This document shows, in pieces, positions 8,530-20,115 of a stretch of 64,000 bases of DNA. The translations under genes and the position numbers were made by a program. The notes under the pieces are model-generated. The model had not been told where the DNA came from. It searched no databases and saw only the letters and a list, made by a program, of their open reading frames with translations. The stretch comes from Marinitoga sp. 1197 (GTDB lineage: Bacteria; Thermotogota; Thermotogae; Petrotogales; Petrotogaceae). The stretch is from contig NZ_AZAY01000006.1 of assembly GCF_001021165.1 (NCBI RefSeq), positions 1 through 64,000 of the forward strand, read 5' to 3'. Position 1 is the stretch's first letter; each line of letters begins with the position of its first letter.

Positions 8530-9726
8530 ATGAGTATTATGATAAAAAATGCTGAAATAATATCACATTCTACAAATGGAAGATTTAATATATATATAGA
8601 AAATGGAAGAATAATTGAAATTACAAAAAATCAAAAGAAAGCTAAAGTAACTAAAGTAATTGATGCAAATGGATACGTAATTATACCAGGAATAATAGAT
8701 ATGCATACACATTTAAGAGATCCCGGTTTTGAATATAAAGAAACTATAGAGACAGGTCTTAAAGCAGCAATTCATGGAGGAGTTACAACATTAGGAGTAA
8801 TGCCTAACACAAAACCATCTCTTGATAATTTGGAAAGCCTTCAATATATAGAAGAAAAAAGTCGAAAAACAAATCTTTCAAAAATTATTCCTATTCCTGC
8901 AATTACAAAAAAAAGAGAAGGAAAAATAATAAATGATTTAAAAAAATTTAGTAAATATGGATATAGATTTTTCTCAGACGATGGTGATCCAGTTTGGGAT
9001 GATGAAATAATGTTAAAAGCTTTGCAAATTACAAAAGAATTTAATGGAATTATAATAAATCATTGTGAAGATAAGAGATTTTTGGGAAAAGAGATATTTG
9101 AATCATTGATGGTTGCAAGAGATATAGAATTATCAAAGTTTTCTAATTCTCATGTTCATATTGCTCACATATCAACATCAAATACACTTGATTTAATAAA
9201 ATATGCAAAAACAGAAGATTTAAAAGTAAGTTGTGAAATAACCTTTCATCATCTTTTGTTAGAAAAGGAGAAAAACAATACATTAAAAAAAATAAATCCT
9301 CCATTACCAGACAAAGATACTCAAAAATATTTGATAAATAATCTTGATTATATTGATATTATTGTAAGTGATCATGCTCCACATACATTAAAGGAAAAGA
9401 ATAAAGATTATGAAAACGCTCCTAATGGAATCTCAGGATTAGACATCTTTTTACCTGCTATTTATACTCTTTCAAAAAAACATAAAATAGATTTCAAATA
9501 TTTAATAGAAAAAACAACTTATAACCCTTCGAAAAATTTTAAATTATCAAAAATTGGGGATATAAAAGAAGGATATTCTGCAGATTTAGTTATTTTTAAT
9601 CCAAAAGAAGAATGGGATAAAATAATATATTCAAAAGGTAAAAATATGCCCTATAAACAATTATATGGAAAAGTATTATTGACAATGATTGATGGGAAAA
9701 TTAAATATAATGAAAGGGGATTTTAA
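8530..9726 (+). CDS. pyrC: Dihydroorotase PyrC
   Basis: A 398-residue amidohydrolase that closes carbamoyl-aspartate to dihydroorotate. Metal and substrate motifs of the class I enzyme are visible: DMHTHLRDPG near residue 58, HCED near 178, AHIST, and SDHAPHT near residue 280. Its length matches AllB/PyrC-type enzymes. The start has GCAGGTGAT upstream. The end overlaps pyrK by one base (TAATG), which suggests coupling. Confidence 0.94.
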   Translation: MSIMIKNAEIISHSTNGRFNIYIENGRIIEITKNQKKAKVTKVIDANGYVIIPGIIDMHTHLRDPGFEYKETIETGLKAAIHGGVTTLGVMPNTKPSLDNLESLQYIEEKSRKTNLSKIIPIPAITKKREGKIINDLKKFSKYGYRFFSDDGDPVWDDEIMLKALQITKEFNGIIINHCEDKRFLGKEIFESLMVARDIELSKFSNSHVHIAHISTSNTLDLIKYAKTEDLKVSCEITFHHLLLEKEKNNTLKKINPPLPDKDTQKYLINNLDYIDIIVSDHAPHTLKEKNKDYENAPNGISGLDIFLPAIYTLSKKHKIDFKYLIEKTTYNPSKNFKLSKIGDIKEGYSADLVIFNPKEEWDKIIYSKGKNMPYKQLYGKVLLTMIDGKIKYNERGF

Positions 9727-10430
9727 TGAAAGCTATAATAAGAGAAAATAGGAATACAGAAAATTATATATTGTTAACTGTAGAAACAGAAAAAAGAATA
9801 GACATAGAACCCGGTCAATTTGTAATGATAAAGTCAGAATGTTTTGATTTTTCAAAGCCGTTTTCAGTAATATATCAGGAAAATAATATAATAAAATTTT
9901 TAATAGCTGTAGTTGGTGAAATGACTTCAAGAATAAAGAATTTAAAAACAAATGATGAAATAGAAATAAGAGGCCCTTATGGAACTCCATTTATAGAAAA
10001 AATAGAAAAAAATAAAAAATATGTATTACTTGGAGGAGACTGCGGTTCAGCACCACTTATACATTTTTCAGAGAAATATCCAGAATTTGTAAAGGGTAAA
10101 ATATATGGTTTTTCAACAAATGAAATAAAAAAAATAATTGATTTAGAAGGGTTGCACATAGATGAAGAAAAAAATATAAATATGATTGAATATGCTAAGC
10201 AGTTAAATATTACAGATAAAGATTATTTATTGATTTGTGGCAGTTTAGATATGATTAAAGCTACACAAAATGAATTTAAAAATAATAGAATATACGCATC
10301 TTTAGAAGCGAGAATGGCATGTGGAATTGGTATGTGTAAGGGCTGTCCAATAAGAACGAAAAATGGAATAAAGATGATATGTAAAGATGGGCCGATTTTT
10401 GATTTAAGTGAGGTGCAACTTGAATGGTAA
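9726..10430 (+). CDS. pyrK: Dihydroorotate dehydrogenase electron-transfer subunit PyrK
   Basis: A 234-residue FAD and [2Fe-2S] protein that passes electrons from PyrD to NAD+. The ferredoxin-reductase-like FAD domain comes first (IEPGQFVMI, FSKPFSVIY), then a nucleotide-binding segment (LLGGDCGSAPLI). The C-terminal cluster ligands are CGIGMCKGC plus the Cys in MICKDGP. Together with PyrD it forms the class 1B heterotetramer. It overlaps pyrD by 7 bases. Confidence 0.93.
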   Translation: MKAIIRENRNTENYILLTVETEKRIDIEPGQFVMIKSECFDFSKPFSVIYQENNIIKFLIAVVGEMTSRIKNLKTNDEIEIRGPYGTPFIEKIEKNKKYVLLGGDCGSAPLIHFSEKYPEFVKGKIYGFSTNEIKKIIDLEGLHIDEEKNINMIEYAKQLNITDKDYLLICGSLDMIKATQNEFKNNRIYASLEARMACGIGMCKGCPIRTKNGIKMICKDGPIFDLSEVQLEW

Positions 10431-11323
10431 AAATATGTGGTGTTAATTTCAAAAATCCAATTATTATTGCCTCTGGGCCAGGAGGTAACGGAAAAGAATT
10501 ATCGGAATATATAAATTTAAATAAATTAGGAGGATTTACCGCGAAAACGGTAACGCCTGAAAAGAGAGAAGGTAACCCACCACCAAGAATTGTAAATGTT
10601 AAATCTGGAATAATAAATTCAATAGGACTTCAGAACCCTGGAATAGAAGATTTCATGAAATATGATTTGCCATTTTTAAACAAATTAAATACAAATATAA
10701 TACTCAGTATTGGTGGAAATAACAAAAAGGATTATCTTGAATTAATAGAAAAATTAAATAATTCAAAGGCGGCATTTTTTGAGTTAAATTTATCCTGTCC
10801 AAATGTTGGAAAAAGTGGAATCGCATTAGGAACAGATGAAATAGAGATTTTTGATCTCTTAAAAGAAGCAAAAAAAATATCAAAAAAACCATTGTTTGTA
10901 AAATTTGGTGTGGAAACATTTTTGGAAGAATTAGTATATTCTGCAATAAAAGGCGGAGCTGATGGTGTGACATTGATAAACTCACCAAAGGGAATGAAAA
11001 TATCAATAGAAAACAAAAAACCAATATTAAAAAGAGGGGTTGGAGGATTTAGTGGTCCAGCTATAAAACCAATAGCTCTTGCAACTATATTTAGAATAAA
11101 AAGAAAGTTTAAAAATTTGCCAATTATTGGAATGGGAGGGGTATTTGATTATAAAGATGCGATAGAATTTATTATGGCAGGTGCTAATTTGGTTGGAATA
11201 GGTTCTGGAGTAATGAGTGATCCAGAAATACCTACAAGGATAATTGATAAATTAGAAGAGTATTTTAAAGAAAAAAAATATGAGGAAATATTATCTTGCG
11301 CCCTGGAGGGATATTATGTATAA
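10424..11323 (+). CDS. pyrD: Dihydroorotate dehydrogenase class 1B, catalytic subunit PyrD
   Basis: A 299-residue FMN TIM-barrel enzyme oxidising dihydroorotate to orotate. IIASGPGGNG, the active-site region ELNLSCPNVG with the catalytic Cys typical of class 1B, and the phosphate-binding GMGGVFDYKDA and GANLVGIGSG are present. Needs PyrK, encoded just upstream. Its stop codon overlaps the pyrF start by 8 bases. Confidence 0.94.
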   Translation: MVKICGVNFKNPIIIASGPGGNGKELSEYINLNKLGGFTAKTVTPEKREGNPPPRIVNVKSGIINSIGLQNPGIEDFMKYDLPFLNKLNTNIILSIGGNNKKDYLELIEKLNNSKAAFFELNLSCPNVGKSGIALGTDEIEIFDLLKEAKKISKKPLFVKFGVETFLEELVYSAIKGGADGVTLINSPKGMKISIENKKPILKRGVGGFSGPAIKPIALATIFRIKRKFKNLPIIGMGGVFDYKDAIEFIMAGANLVGIGSGVMSDPEIPTRIIDKLEEYFKEKKYEEILSCALEGYYV

Positions 11324-12068
11324 AAAATATATAGAAAGAAGAAAAAAAATAAATTCTGTATTATTTGTTGGATTGGATAGCGATGAAAAAAGGATAAAAG
11401 GAGACATTTTAGAATTTAATAAAAAAATTATTGATCAAACGAATGATTTAATATGTGGATATAAAATAAATATAGCGTTTTATGAAAAATTAGGTCCAAT
11501 TGGAATGGAAATTCTGGAAAAAACAATAAATTATATACAAAATGATCCTGAAATACCAATTATATTGGATGCTAAAAGAGGGGATATTGGAAATACAGCA
11601 AAAGCATATGCAGAATATTATTTTAAAAAATTAAAAGTTGATTCATTAACAATAAATCCGTTAATGGGAATAGATACATTAGAACCATATTTGGAGTATG
11701 AAAATTCACATGTTTTTTCACTTGCGTTAACTTCAAATAAAGGGGCATATGATTTTGAAATTCCAGATGAATTATATTTGAAAATAACAAAAAAAATGAA
11801 TGAATTAAATAAAGAATATTTAAATAAAATAGGTATAGTTGTTGGCGCAACTAATTCAGAATATATAAAAAATATTATTTCAATATCAGAAAATATGTTA
11901 TTTTTAATTCCGGGAATAGGTACTCAAGGTGGCAATATCAAAAAATTATTTGAAAATTTAAACGGATATGAGAATATAGTAATTAACATATCAAGAGCTA
12001 TAATTTTTGATGAAAACCCCAAAGTTAAAACAATAGAATTTAATGAAAAAATTAATAAATGGAGGTAA
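11316..12068 (+). CDS. pyrF: Orotidine 5'-phosphate decarboxylase PyrF
   Basis: A TIM-barrel enzyme converting OMP to UMP. The catalytic Lys/Asp array LDAKRGDIGNTAKAYAEY is clear, with GLDSD at the N-terminus and PGIGTQGG at the phosphate loop. The size (250 residues) and the group-2-like sequence are normal. The start ATG 11316 is preceded by CTGGAGGG; an in-frame ATG 36 bases upstream lies inside pyrD with no ribosome site. Confidence 0.93.
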   Translation: MYKKYIERRKKINSVLFVGLDSDEKRIKGDILEFNKKIIDQTNDLICGYKINIAFYEKLGPIGMEILEKTINYIQNDPEIPIILDAKRGDIGNTAKAYAEYYFKKLKVDSLTINPLMGIDTLEPYLEYENSHVFSLALTSNKGAYDFEIPDELYLKITKKMNELNKEYLNKIGIVVGATNSEYIKNIISISENMLFLIPGIGTQGGNIKKLFENLNGYENIVINISRAIIFDENPKVKTIEFNEKINKWR

Positions 12069-12072
12069 AGGA

Positions 12073-12633
12073 ATGGATATATTAAAACTTTTAAAAGAAA
12101 CAAATGCTATTTTAAATGGGCATTTTTTGTTATCATCAGGTCTTCATTCGGATACATATATACAATGTGCTCAGGTATTAAAATTTCCAGAATATGCTGA
12201 AATTCTCGGTATAGAATTATCAAAAAAATTTATAGAAAAACCAGATTATATTGTTTCGCCTGCTCTTGGTGGAGTTATAATAGGATATGAAGTTGCTAGA
12301 GCATTTAATATACCTTTTTTATTCACAGAAAGAAATAAAGATGGAAAAATGGAATTAAGAAGAAATTTTTATATAGAAAAAAATAAAAAAATTATTATAA
12401 TTGAAGATGTAATAACTACCGGAAAATCTACACTTGAAGTTATTGAATCATTAAAAAAATACGAATCAAATATTATTGGAGTTGGATGTATAGTCAATAG
12501 AAGTGAAAAAAATAAATTAAATGATCACACATTAGAAACATTAGTAAATGTAAAAGCTAAAACTTATAATGAGAATGAATGTCCAATGTGTAAAGAGGGT
12601 ATAGAAGTGTATAAGCCAGGTAGCAGAAAATAA
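12073..12633 (+). CDS. pyrE: Orotate phosphoribosyltransferase PyrE
   Basis: A 186-residue type I phosphoribosyltransferase joining orotate and PRPP to give OMP. The PRPP motif is IIIIEDVITTGKSTLEVIE and the N-terminal HFLLSSGLHSDTYIQ is typical of PyrE. ATG 12073 follows TGGAGG, which overlaps the last codons of pyrF. Four cysteines lie near the C-terminus and in mid-protein; CPMC near the end could bind metal. Last gene of the operon; a terminator follows. PyrF and PyrE sit in reverse pathway order. Confidence 0.93.
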   Translation: MDILKLLKETNAILNGHFLLSSGLHSDTYIQCAQVLKFPEYAEILGIELSKKFIEKPDYIVSPALGGVIIGYEVARAFNIPFLFTERNKDGKMELRRNFYIEKNKKIIIIEDVITTGKSTLEVIESLKKYESNIIGVGCIVNRSEKNKLNDHTLETLVNVKAKTYNENECPMCKEGIEVYKPGSRK

Positions 12634-12636
12634 AAG

Positions 12637-12660
12637 AAGCCGCCATAAGGCGGCTTTTAT
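12637..12660. terminator. Terminator between pyrE and groEL, probably bidirectional
   Basis: An 8-bp GC-rich stem (AAGCCGCC/GGCGGCTT, 12637-12644 with 12649-12656) and loop ATAA, with T-rich sequence following on both strands. It serves the convergent pyr and gro operons. Confidence 0.85.
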
Positions 12661-12669
12661 TGATCATTA

Positions 12670-14573
<1,904 letters not shown>

Positions 14574-14604
14574 TCATATCACCCTCCTTACTCAATTTTT
14601 ATTT

Positions 14605-14631
14605 TTAGCAGTCAAAGTATCCGAGTGCTAA
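14605..14631 (-). promoter_or_regulatory. CIRCE operator (HrcA binding site) of groESL
   Basis: The inverted repeat TTAGCAGTC, nine bases, GAGTGCTAA differs from the CIRCE consensus TTAGCACTC-N9-GAGTGCTAA at one base (G for C in the left arm). It lies between the predicted promoter and groES, the usual place for HrcA repression. hrcA itself is not in the window. Confidence 0.92.
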
Positions 14632-14643
14632 TTTCCGATTAAT

Positions 14644-14672
14644 ATGATACCCTTTCTTGAAAAAATATTCAA
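14644..14672 (-). promoter_or_regulatory. Predicted promoter of groESL
   Basis: On the minus strand: -35 TTGAAT (14667-14672), a 17-base spacer, -10 TATCAT (14644-14649). The expected transcript start falls at the edge of the CIRCE element, so HrcA binding would block initiation. Confidence 0.7.
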
Positions 14673-14749
14673 GTCTGAATATTTTATATTATGAGTAATT
14701 AAACACAATTATTACTAATTACATGTTTTTTACTCATTTTTTCTTTGAG

Positions 14750-15019
14750 TTATGATTTTTTCCATATAATTTCATTATGTCTATCATCTATTATTTCGTT
14801 TATATCTTCTGGAACTGTTAAATCTGATGAATATTTTTTTATTACTTCAATTATCAAATCCTTTGGCAATGATGATATTACCCATAAATCACTCAATAAT
14901 ACTTTGTTATTTTTCACCGGAGATTTTATTATAGAACTTTCAACAGCTTTTAAAAATGTAGATAATCCTTCTTCTTTATAAAAACCTTTGCCGGTATCTG
15001 AACCATAATTTATTGGCAT
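14750..15019 (-). CDS. Small protein of unknown function
   Basis: An 89-residue protein with a good ribosome site (AAGGAGGG) 5-6 bases before its ATG. I do not recognise a family. It has no hydrophobic segment and no cysteine, so it is probably a soluble cytoplasmic protein. The middle (SDLWVISSLPKDLIIEVIKKYSSDL) looks helical and the C-terminus is acidic, then basic. It stands between the groESL promoter and the exporter gene upstream, all on the minus strand, with gaps of about 80 bases on each side. It could be single or a downstream member of the exporter transcript. Confidence 0.7.
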   Translation of the reverse strand: MPINYGSDTGKGFYKEEGLSTFLKAVESSIIKSPVKNNKVLLSDLWVISSLPKDLIIEVIKKYSSDLTVPEDINEIIDDRHNEIIWKKS

Positions 15020-15103
15020 TTTATCCCTCCTTAAAATATTGTTGTCAAATATATTATATCATTGATAAATTACGTTTAAATTGAAATTTTCACATCGTTT
15101 TGA

Positions 15104-17647
15104 TTATTTTGATTCATCATTTTTATCTATATAACTTATTATCGATGTTACTACAAAAACAGTTATAAGATAACTAAAGATAACTCCTAACAATAAAAGA
15201 AGACCAAATCCAATAAAACCTCTATATTTAGCCAGCATAAATGTTCCAAAAGCGGCTCCGGTCGTTAATGTTGTCATTGTTATAGCTTTACCAGTACTTT
15301 TTAATGCCAATCTTAAATTTTTTTCCCTTCTATATCTATGAATCAAATGTATTCCATCATCTACACCTATTCCAATAATAAGAGGTAAAGCTACTATATT
15401 AACCACATTTAATTTAATATTAAACCAACCCATTACACCAAGTATTAATATTATCGACAAAATCATTGGTAATAATGCCATCGTAGCGTATTTAAAACTT
15501 TTCATATCGAATAATAATACAATATATATAAATATAATTGTTAATAATAAAATCTTTTTTCCTTCTCTTGCAGATATTTGAATAACGCGTAAAAATATTA
15601 ATGCAGTACCACTTACATTTTTTAATTCCAACTTTTCCAATTGTTTGAAATATGCCTTTTGATATTCAACATTCCATATATCTCCATTTGAATATGCTGT
15701 TGTTAAAATCTTACCATCATTACCAAGATAATTACTTTTTATTTCATCTGGAATATCATTAAGAGTAATTAATTTATCCGAATTTAGATTTTTTCTTAAT
15801 TCAGTTATTACAGAAATTATTGTATTTTCTATGTTTACTAAATCGTTTATATTTTTATTTGATATTTTTATTAAAATACCACTTTTTATAATATCTCTCA
15901 ATTGTTTTGCTAAATCTTTATATCCCATAAGATTTAAAGATATTGCTGCTTTTGCCATATTGAAATTAAGTGAGCTGAGTACTTTTTTTAATTCTGTTGT
16001 GTTTAATTCAAATTTTTGAATTGGTGCGTTCTTTGTTTCATATGCATTTCTTAAACGTTTAACCTGCAATTCTGTATCAGGCAAAAAAAGAGAAATACTA
16101 TCTATTTGTGAGAAAATTTTTAAATCTTTTAGTTCGTTATATAATTCCTGTGCTTCAATTAAGTTGTTGCTGATAAATATTGTATTGTCTGGAGAAAATT
16201 CGAAATTTTTTAAAATTTTTTCATTTAATTCAATACTTTCCAGTCCTTTTGCTTCTATATTCAGCATGTTTTTATCAAATTCAACATTGCTTATTTTGAT
16301 GAATGACAAAATTATTAAAGTTATCATTAAAAATATATTTATATTTCTATACTTTTTTATGTCATAGTCTATGACAAAAATGGTTCCTGGATTTTTATAT
16401 TTATTTCCAAATGTTTTTAATAATATTGTTAGTATAAAAATTGCTGCTAATAATGTAAAAATTATTCCTGAAGATAATACTATACCAAATTCCTTAAATC
16501 CAGGAAATGAACTTATTGAAAAAATTCCCATTCCAATTGCCGTTGTTACTGCTCCAGCTATTATACCTCTGACATTCTTTTCAAATATCCCTTTTATTGA
16601 TTCTACTATTGATAAACCTTCATTTCTTAATTCTATAAATAAAGATATTATATGTATGGAATAATCAATTCCCAGACCAGCTAAAATTGCTCCCATCATT
16701 ATTGTCATAATATTTAATGACCCAATAGTAATTTTTGTAAATCCCATACCCCATATAATTCCTAAAATTAGAGGAATAACAGATAATAACATATATCTTA
16801 TGCTTCTAAATCCCAATAAAAAAATTGTTATTATTAATATTAATGATACAGATGTTGCTACTGCCATATCTCTTTCTGTTACAATCATTTCGTCTCTTGC
16901 AATAACCAGTGTTCCTGTTAATCCAGCCTTTACGTTAAATTTTTTAGCTTCTTTTTTAACATTTTTTTCTATGGAATTCACAAGAGTAACAACCTTTTTT
17001 ATATCATTAGAACTAATTGAAGGGCGTATAATAATCAAACCAAAAGTTCCATCTTTTGTTATTAAATATTTTTCACCAAACAGCATATTAAAAAATTTTT
17101 CTTGTATTTTTTCTTCATTACCATTCTCTATTTCATTAAATAAATCATACATTGATTTTAACAGATATTCAAATTGCTTTCTATCCTGCTCTGTTATTTT
17201 ATAACCATTTTCGGGTTCTTTGAACATAACATTTAGGGCTTCAAAAAAACTTGTAAGGTCATATGATGTGTATAACTTTTTTAAAAAATCCTGCTCTTCA
17301 TCTGGAGATAATAAAAAAATATTTTTTGAAATGAAATCAACTGGATTTTTATAATAAATAGCATCAATATGATCCATGCCTTTTAATTTTTCCGATATAT
17401 CTTCAACATAAGAAATTATATTTTCTCTTTTTCCTTCAATTCCGATTATTACGCTATCTACACTTTTAAAACTTTTTGTAGCATCTTTGTATACTTTTAC
17501 ATATGGATCATTATCCGGAAGCAAATCCAGAAATCCTGGTCTTATCTGAAGTGTAACTGCCAATGCAACAAATATTATTGTTAATATGGAGAAAAATATA
17601 AATATGCTTTTTGAGTGCTTAATAATAAAATTACCCAGAGTTTTCAT
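15104..17647 (-). CDS. RND-superfamily exporter (MMPL type)
   Basis: An 847-residue inner-membrane protein with the duplicated plan of RND/MMPL exporters. One hydrophobic segment is at residues 13-34, then a large external loop (about 35-245) and a bundle of membrane segments, repeated in the second half. The membrane Asp motifs are visible in both halves: GLGIDYSIHIISLF and GIGVDDGIHLIHRY. Family members export lipids or other hydrophobic compounds using the proton gradient; the cargo here is unknown. No membrane-fusion or outer-membrane partner lies beside it. GAGGTGAT precedes the ATG, and a possible -10 (TATAAT) lies at 17682-17687. Confidence 0.88.
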   Translation of the reverse strand: MKTLGNFIIKHSKSIFIFFSILTIIFVALAVTLQIRPGFLDLLPDNDPYVKVYKDATKSFKSVDSVIIGIEGKRENIISYVEDISEKLKGMDHIDAIYYKNPVDFISKNIFLLSPDEEQDFLKKLYTSYDLTSFFEALNVMFKEPENGYKITEQDRKQFEYLLKSMYDLFNEIENGNEEKIQEKFFNMLFGEKYLITKDGTFGLIIIRPSISSNDIKKVVTLVNSIEKNVKKEAKKFNVKAGLTGTLVIARDEMIVTERDMAVATSVSLILIITIFLLGFRSIRYMLLSVIPLILGIIWGMGFTKITIGSLNIMTIMMGAILAGLGIDYSIHIISLFIELRNEGLSIVESIKGIFEKNVRGIIAGAVTTAIGMGIFSISSFPGFKEFGIVLSSGIIFTLLAAIFILTILLKTFGNKYKNPGTIFVIDYDIKKYRNINIFLMITLIILSFIKISNVEFDKNMLNIEAKGLESIELNEKILKNFEFSPDNTIFISNNLIEAQELYNELKDLKIFSQIDSISLFLPDTELQVKRLRNAYETKNAPIQKFELNTTELKKVLSSLNFNMAKAAISLNLMGYKDLAKQLRDIIKSGILIKISNKNINDLVNIENTIISVITELRKNLNSDKLITLNDIPDEIKSNYLGNDGKILTTAYSNGDIWNVEYQKAYFKQLEKLELKNVSGTALIFLRVIQISAREGKKILLLTIIFIYIVLLFDMKSFKYATMALLPMILSIILILGVMGWFNIKLNVVNIVALPLIIGIGVDDGIHLIHRYRREKNLRLALKSTGKAITMTTLTTGAAFGTFMLAKYRGFIGFGLLLLLGVIFSYLITVFVVTSIISYIDKNDESK

Positions 17648-17797
17648 GCCATCACCTCATAATTAAAAGTATTCTAAATATATTATACCTTAAAATTGCT
17701 TAAATATTGATAATTAATAATTTTATATTGAATATTTTGATATCAAAGATTTGTATTTGCTAACATATTTCCCAATAGTTTTTGAAAAGAGTAAAAA

Positions 17798-17826
17798 AAT
17801 AACCAGAAACTACGTTTCTGGTTATT
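17798..17826 (-). terminator. Terminator of the sugar ABC/LacI operon
   Basis: A 13-bp perfect stem (17798-17810/17814-17826) with a three-base loop, followed by a T-run on the minus strand. The lacI-type stop codon lies inside the stem. Confidence 0.88.
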
Positions 17827-18796
17827 TGCTACTTTTTCTTTTTATGAATTCTGTAAATAACGACATTCTTATAGGATGTGTATTTTCTCCGAGCATTAAT
17901 TCATATAAACGTTTAAAAGCAACATTTCCCATTTCCTGTTTATATACTTTAACAGTTGTAAGTTTATATTTTTTTGCTTTTGGTATGTCATCAAACCCTA
18001 CAACAGAGATATCTTCTGGAATTTTTATATTATATTTTTTTAATTCTTCAATTACTCTAATAGCTGTAATGTCGTTTGATGCAAATATAGCCTGAGGCAT
18101 ATCATTATTTTTTATTAATAGTTTTATAACTTCATCCATATTATTCCTTACATCATCATATTCGTAATATATAGGTTTTAATTTAGAAAGCATCATAGCT
18201 TCTGTATAACCATTATAACGACTTCTAAAGCCGTACGAGTTTAAGGGACCGTGTATATGAACAATTTTTTTCATCTCTTTTTTTATCAAATAATTTACTG
18301 CATAAAAGGCTCCACTAAAACTATCAGGTAATATGCTGTCAATTTTTTCACCCGGTATATAATGATCTAATAATATTAATGGTTTTTTGAAATTTTTATA
18401 TAATTCTAAAATATTTTTTGTTACATCACCACCAACAAGTATATATCCATCAAAATTTTCTTCAGGATTTTCCAGAATTATTTCTTTAACATTAATGCCA
18501 TAAAATGTTGCCATTCCTTTTATTTCTTTCAATATAATTCCATAAAATTGCCCTATTTCATCTGTTGAATCTTTTATTAATTCCATTCTTTTTCCCAAGC
18601 AAATTGCAATATTAAATTGTTTTTTGCTTTTAGCCAAAGCTTTAGCAGAAAATTTTGGTTTAAACTTTAATTTTTCTATGGCAGATAAAACCTTTGCTCT
18701 TGTTTCTTCATTAACATTTGCACTATTGTTAATAACTCTTGATACGGTTGCTTTAGATACACCAGCTAATTTGGCAACCTCATCTATTGTTGCCAT
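17822..18796 (-). CDS. LacI-family transcriptional repressor
   Basis: A 324-residue regulator. The N-terminal helix-turn-helix is classic (TIDEVAKLAGVSKATVSRVINN) with the hinge helix FKPKFSAKALAKSK, followed by a periplasmic-binding-protein-like sensor domain (from about residue 60; VGFDDIPKAKKYKLTTVKV near the end). It is the last gene of the sugar ABC operon. A TGAAA-CCGC-TTTCA palindrome over the operon promoter at 24743 is its likely operator, giving autoregulated induction by the imported sugar. The inducer is unknown. Confidence 0.93.
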   Translation of the reverse strand: MATIDEVAKLAGVSKATVSRVINNSANVNEETRAKVLSAIEKLKFKPKFSAKALAKSKKQFNIAICLGKRMELIKDSTDEIGQFYGIILKEIKGMATFYGINVKEIILENPEENFDGYILVGGDVTKNILELYKNFKKPLILLDHYIPGEKIDSILPDSFSGAFYAVNYLIKKEMKKIVHIHGPLNSYGFRSRYNGYTEAMMLSKLKPIYYEYDDVRNNMDEVIKLLIKNNDMPQAIFASNDITAIRVIEELKKYNIKIPEDISVVGFDDIPKAKKYKLTTVKVYKQEMGNVAFKRLYELMLGENTHPIRMSLFTEFIKRKSSK

Positions 18797-18806
18797 ATTT
18801 TCACCT

Positions 18807-20111
18807 CTATATTGTAGATAATAGTTCTTTTATTATTTTTTCTAATGTTTTAAAGCTATAGTTTTTCTTTCCAATTTCAAAATTCTTATTTATTAAATTA
18901 TAATATTCATTTTTATTAAATAGAATTTTTATTGTTCTGTCAACAGCCTGATTTAAAGTGTTTTCTTCAATTTCTACTAAATTACCTTTTTTCATAAATT
19001 TACTACCCAAATTTATGTATTCTAAACCAGAAGATTTTATATCTTTTAAGAATATTTCGTATTCAAATAATACAACAGGTTTTTTTGAAATTATAGCTTC
19101 TAAGAGTTGATTCCCCCACCCTTCTAGTATTGAAGGATATGTTATTATATCAGAAACACTATATAAATCCCAAAAACTTAAAATACCTTTTTCAACAGAA
19201 GAATACATATCTATTATATTAATATTTGATTTAATGGCTTTTTCGAGTAATTCATTTTTATAATTATCATCTTCACTCATTCCAGAAAAAGCTAAATATA
19301 CATTTCCATCAAAACTTTCGCCGTTATATAAAGTTTTACCAATATAATTTTTAGCTTTATATTTAAATTTTTCGATAAGATCAATTGCAAGTTCAATTGC
19401 TTTTCTTCTTGTAATTCTTGTTGCCTGTAAGAAAACTATACTTCCAGATGATATATTAAATTGCTTTCTTATTTTTTTATTTAATTCTATACTTACTTCA
19501 AACGGAGATTCAAAGTCCATAACATTTGGAACTATTGTTGAATCTACATTTTTTCTTAGATTTAATTCTTTTTGGGCCAGACTGTTAATAACCATATGCT
19601 TTATATTTTTTCCCACAGGTGGGCAATATTCAATTAACATATTCTTTATTTCTTTTAAGGTAGTTTTTAAAAAATATTCTCTTTCCCACCAGAAGTCATG
19701 ATGATGTGATATAAAAATTTTTTCAGGATGTATATCTGCATAATTTTTTAATGCTATTGCAACAGGTAAATATGCCCCCAGTGACCATATATTATTCGGC
19801 ATTATAACATCATATTTGTCCAGTTTTTCATTAAAGATTTTTAAAATTTTTTCGCTATTATTTTCTATTTTAGATATTAATTCTTCTTTAGAAAAATCTT
19901 CCAATTTTTCAAAGGCGTTTTTGTTTATTAGTTTATAATCTGATGTTTCAAAACCTATTTCCTTTATAGTAATATCCACACCTTCGTTTTCATTCCCTGC
20001 TACAATATCAACTTTATGACCAAGGTTTTCAAGAACAGCTTTCCACTTTTCCATTTCAAGTGAAACACCATCCATTAATCCGCCACGATAATGTAATAAT
20101 GCTATATTCAT
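18807..20111 (-). CDS. Family 4-type glycosyltransferase in a sugar ABC operon
   Basis: A 434-residue GT-B glycosyltransferase. The N-terminus (NIALLHYRGGLMDGVSLEMEKW) has the acceptor-side glycine loop; the C-terminal half carries the EX7E motif in PSILEGWGNQLLEAI, typical of retaining family 4 enzymes. The central ITRRKAIELAIDLIEKF matches the usual start of the nucleotide-sugar domain. It lies four bases downstream of the ABC ATPase gene. Sugar operons of Thermococcus carry the trehalose synthase TreT in a comparable position, and Petrotoga makes mannosylglucosylglycerate with related enzymes, so a disaccharide or compatible-solute role is possible. The substrate is not shown by the sequence. 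Confidence 0.85.
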   Translation of the reverse strand: MNIALLHYRGGLMDGVSLEMEKWKAVLENLGHKVDIVAGNENEGVDITIKEIGFETSDYKLINKNAFEKLEDFSKEELISKIENNSEKILKIFNEKLDKYDVIMPNNIWSLGAYLPVAIALKNYADIHPEKIFISHHHDFWWEREYFLKTTLKEIKNMLIEYCPPVGKNIKHMVINSLAQKELNLRKNVDSTIVPNVMDFESPFEVSIELNKKIRKQFNISSGSIVFLQATRITRRKAIELAIDLIEKFKYKAKNYIGKTLYNGESFDGNVYLAFSGMSEDDNYKNELLEKAIKSNINIIDMYSSVEKGILSFWDLYSVSDIITYPSILEGWGNQLLEAIISKKPVVLFEYEIFLKDIKSSGLEYINLGSKFMKKGNLVEIEENTLNQAVDRTIKILFNKNEYYNLINKNFEIGKKNYSFKTLEKIIKELLSTI

Positions 20112-20115
20112 TTTT

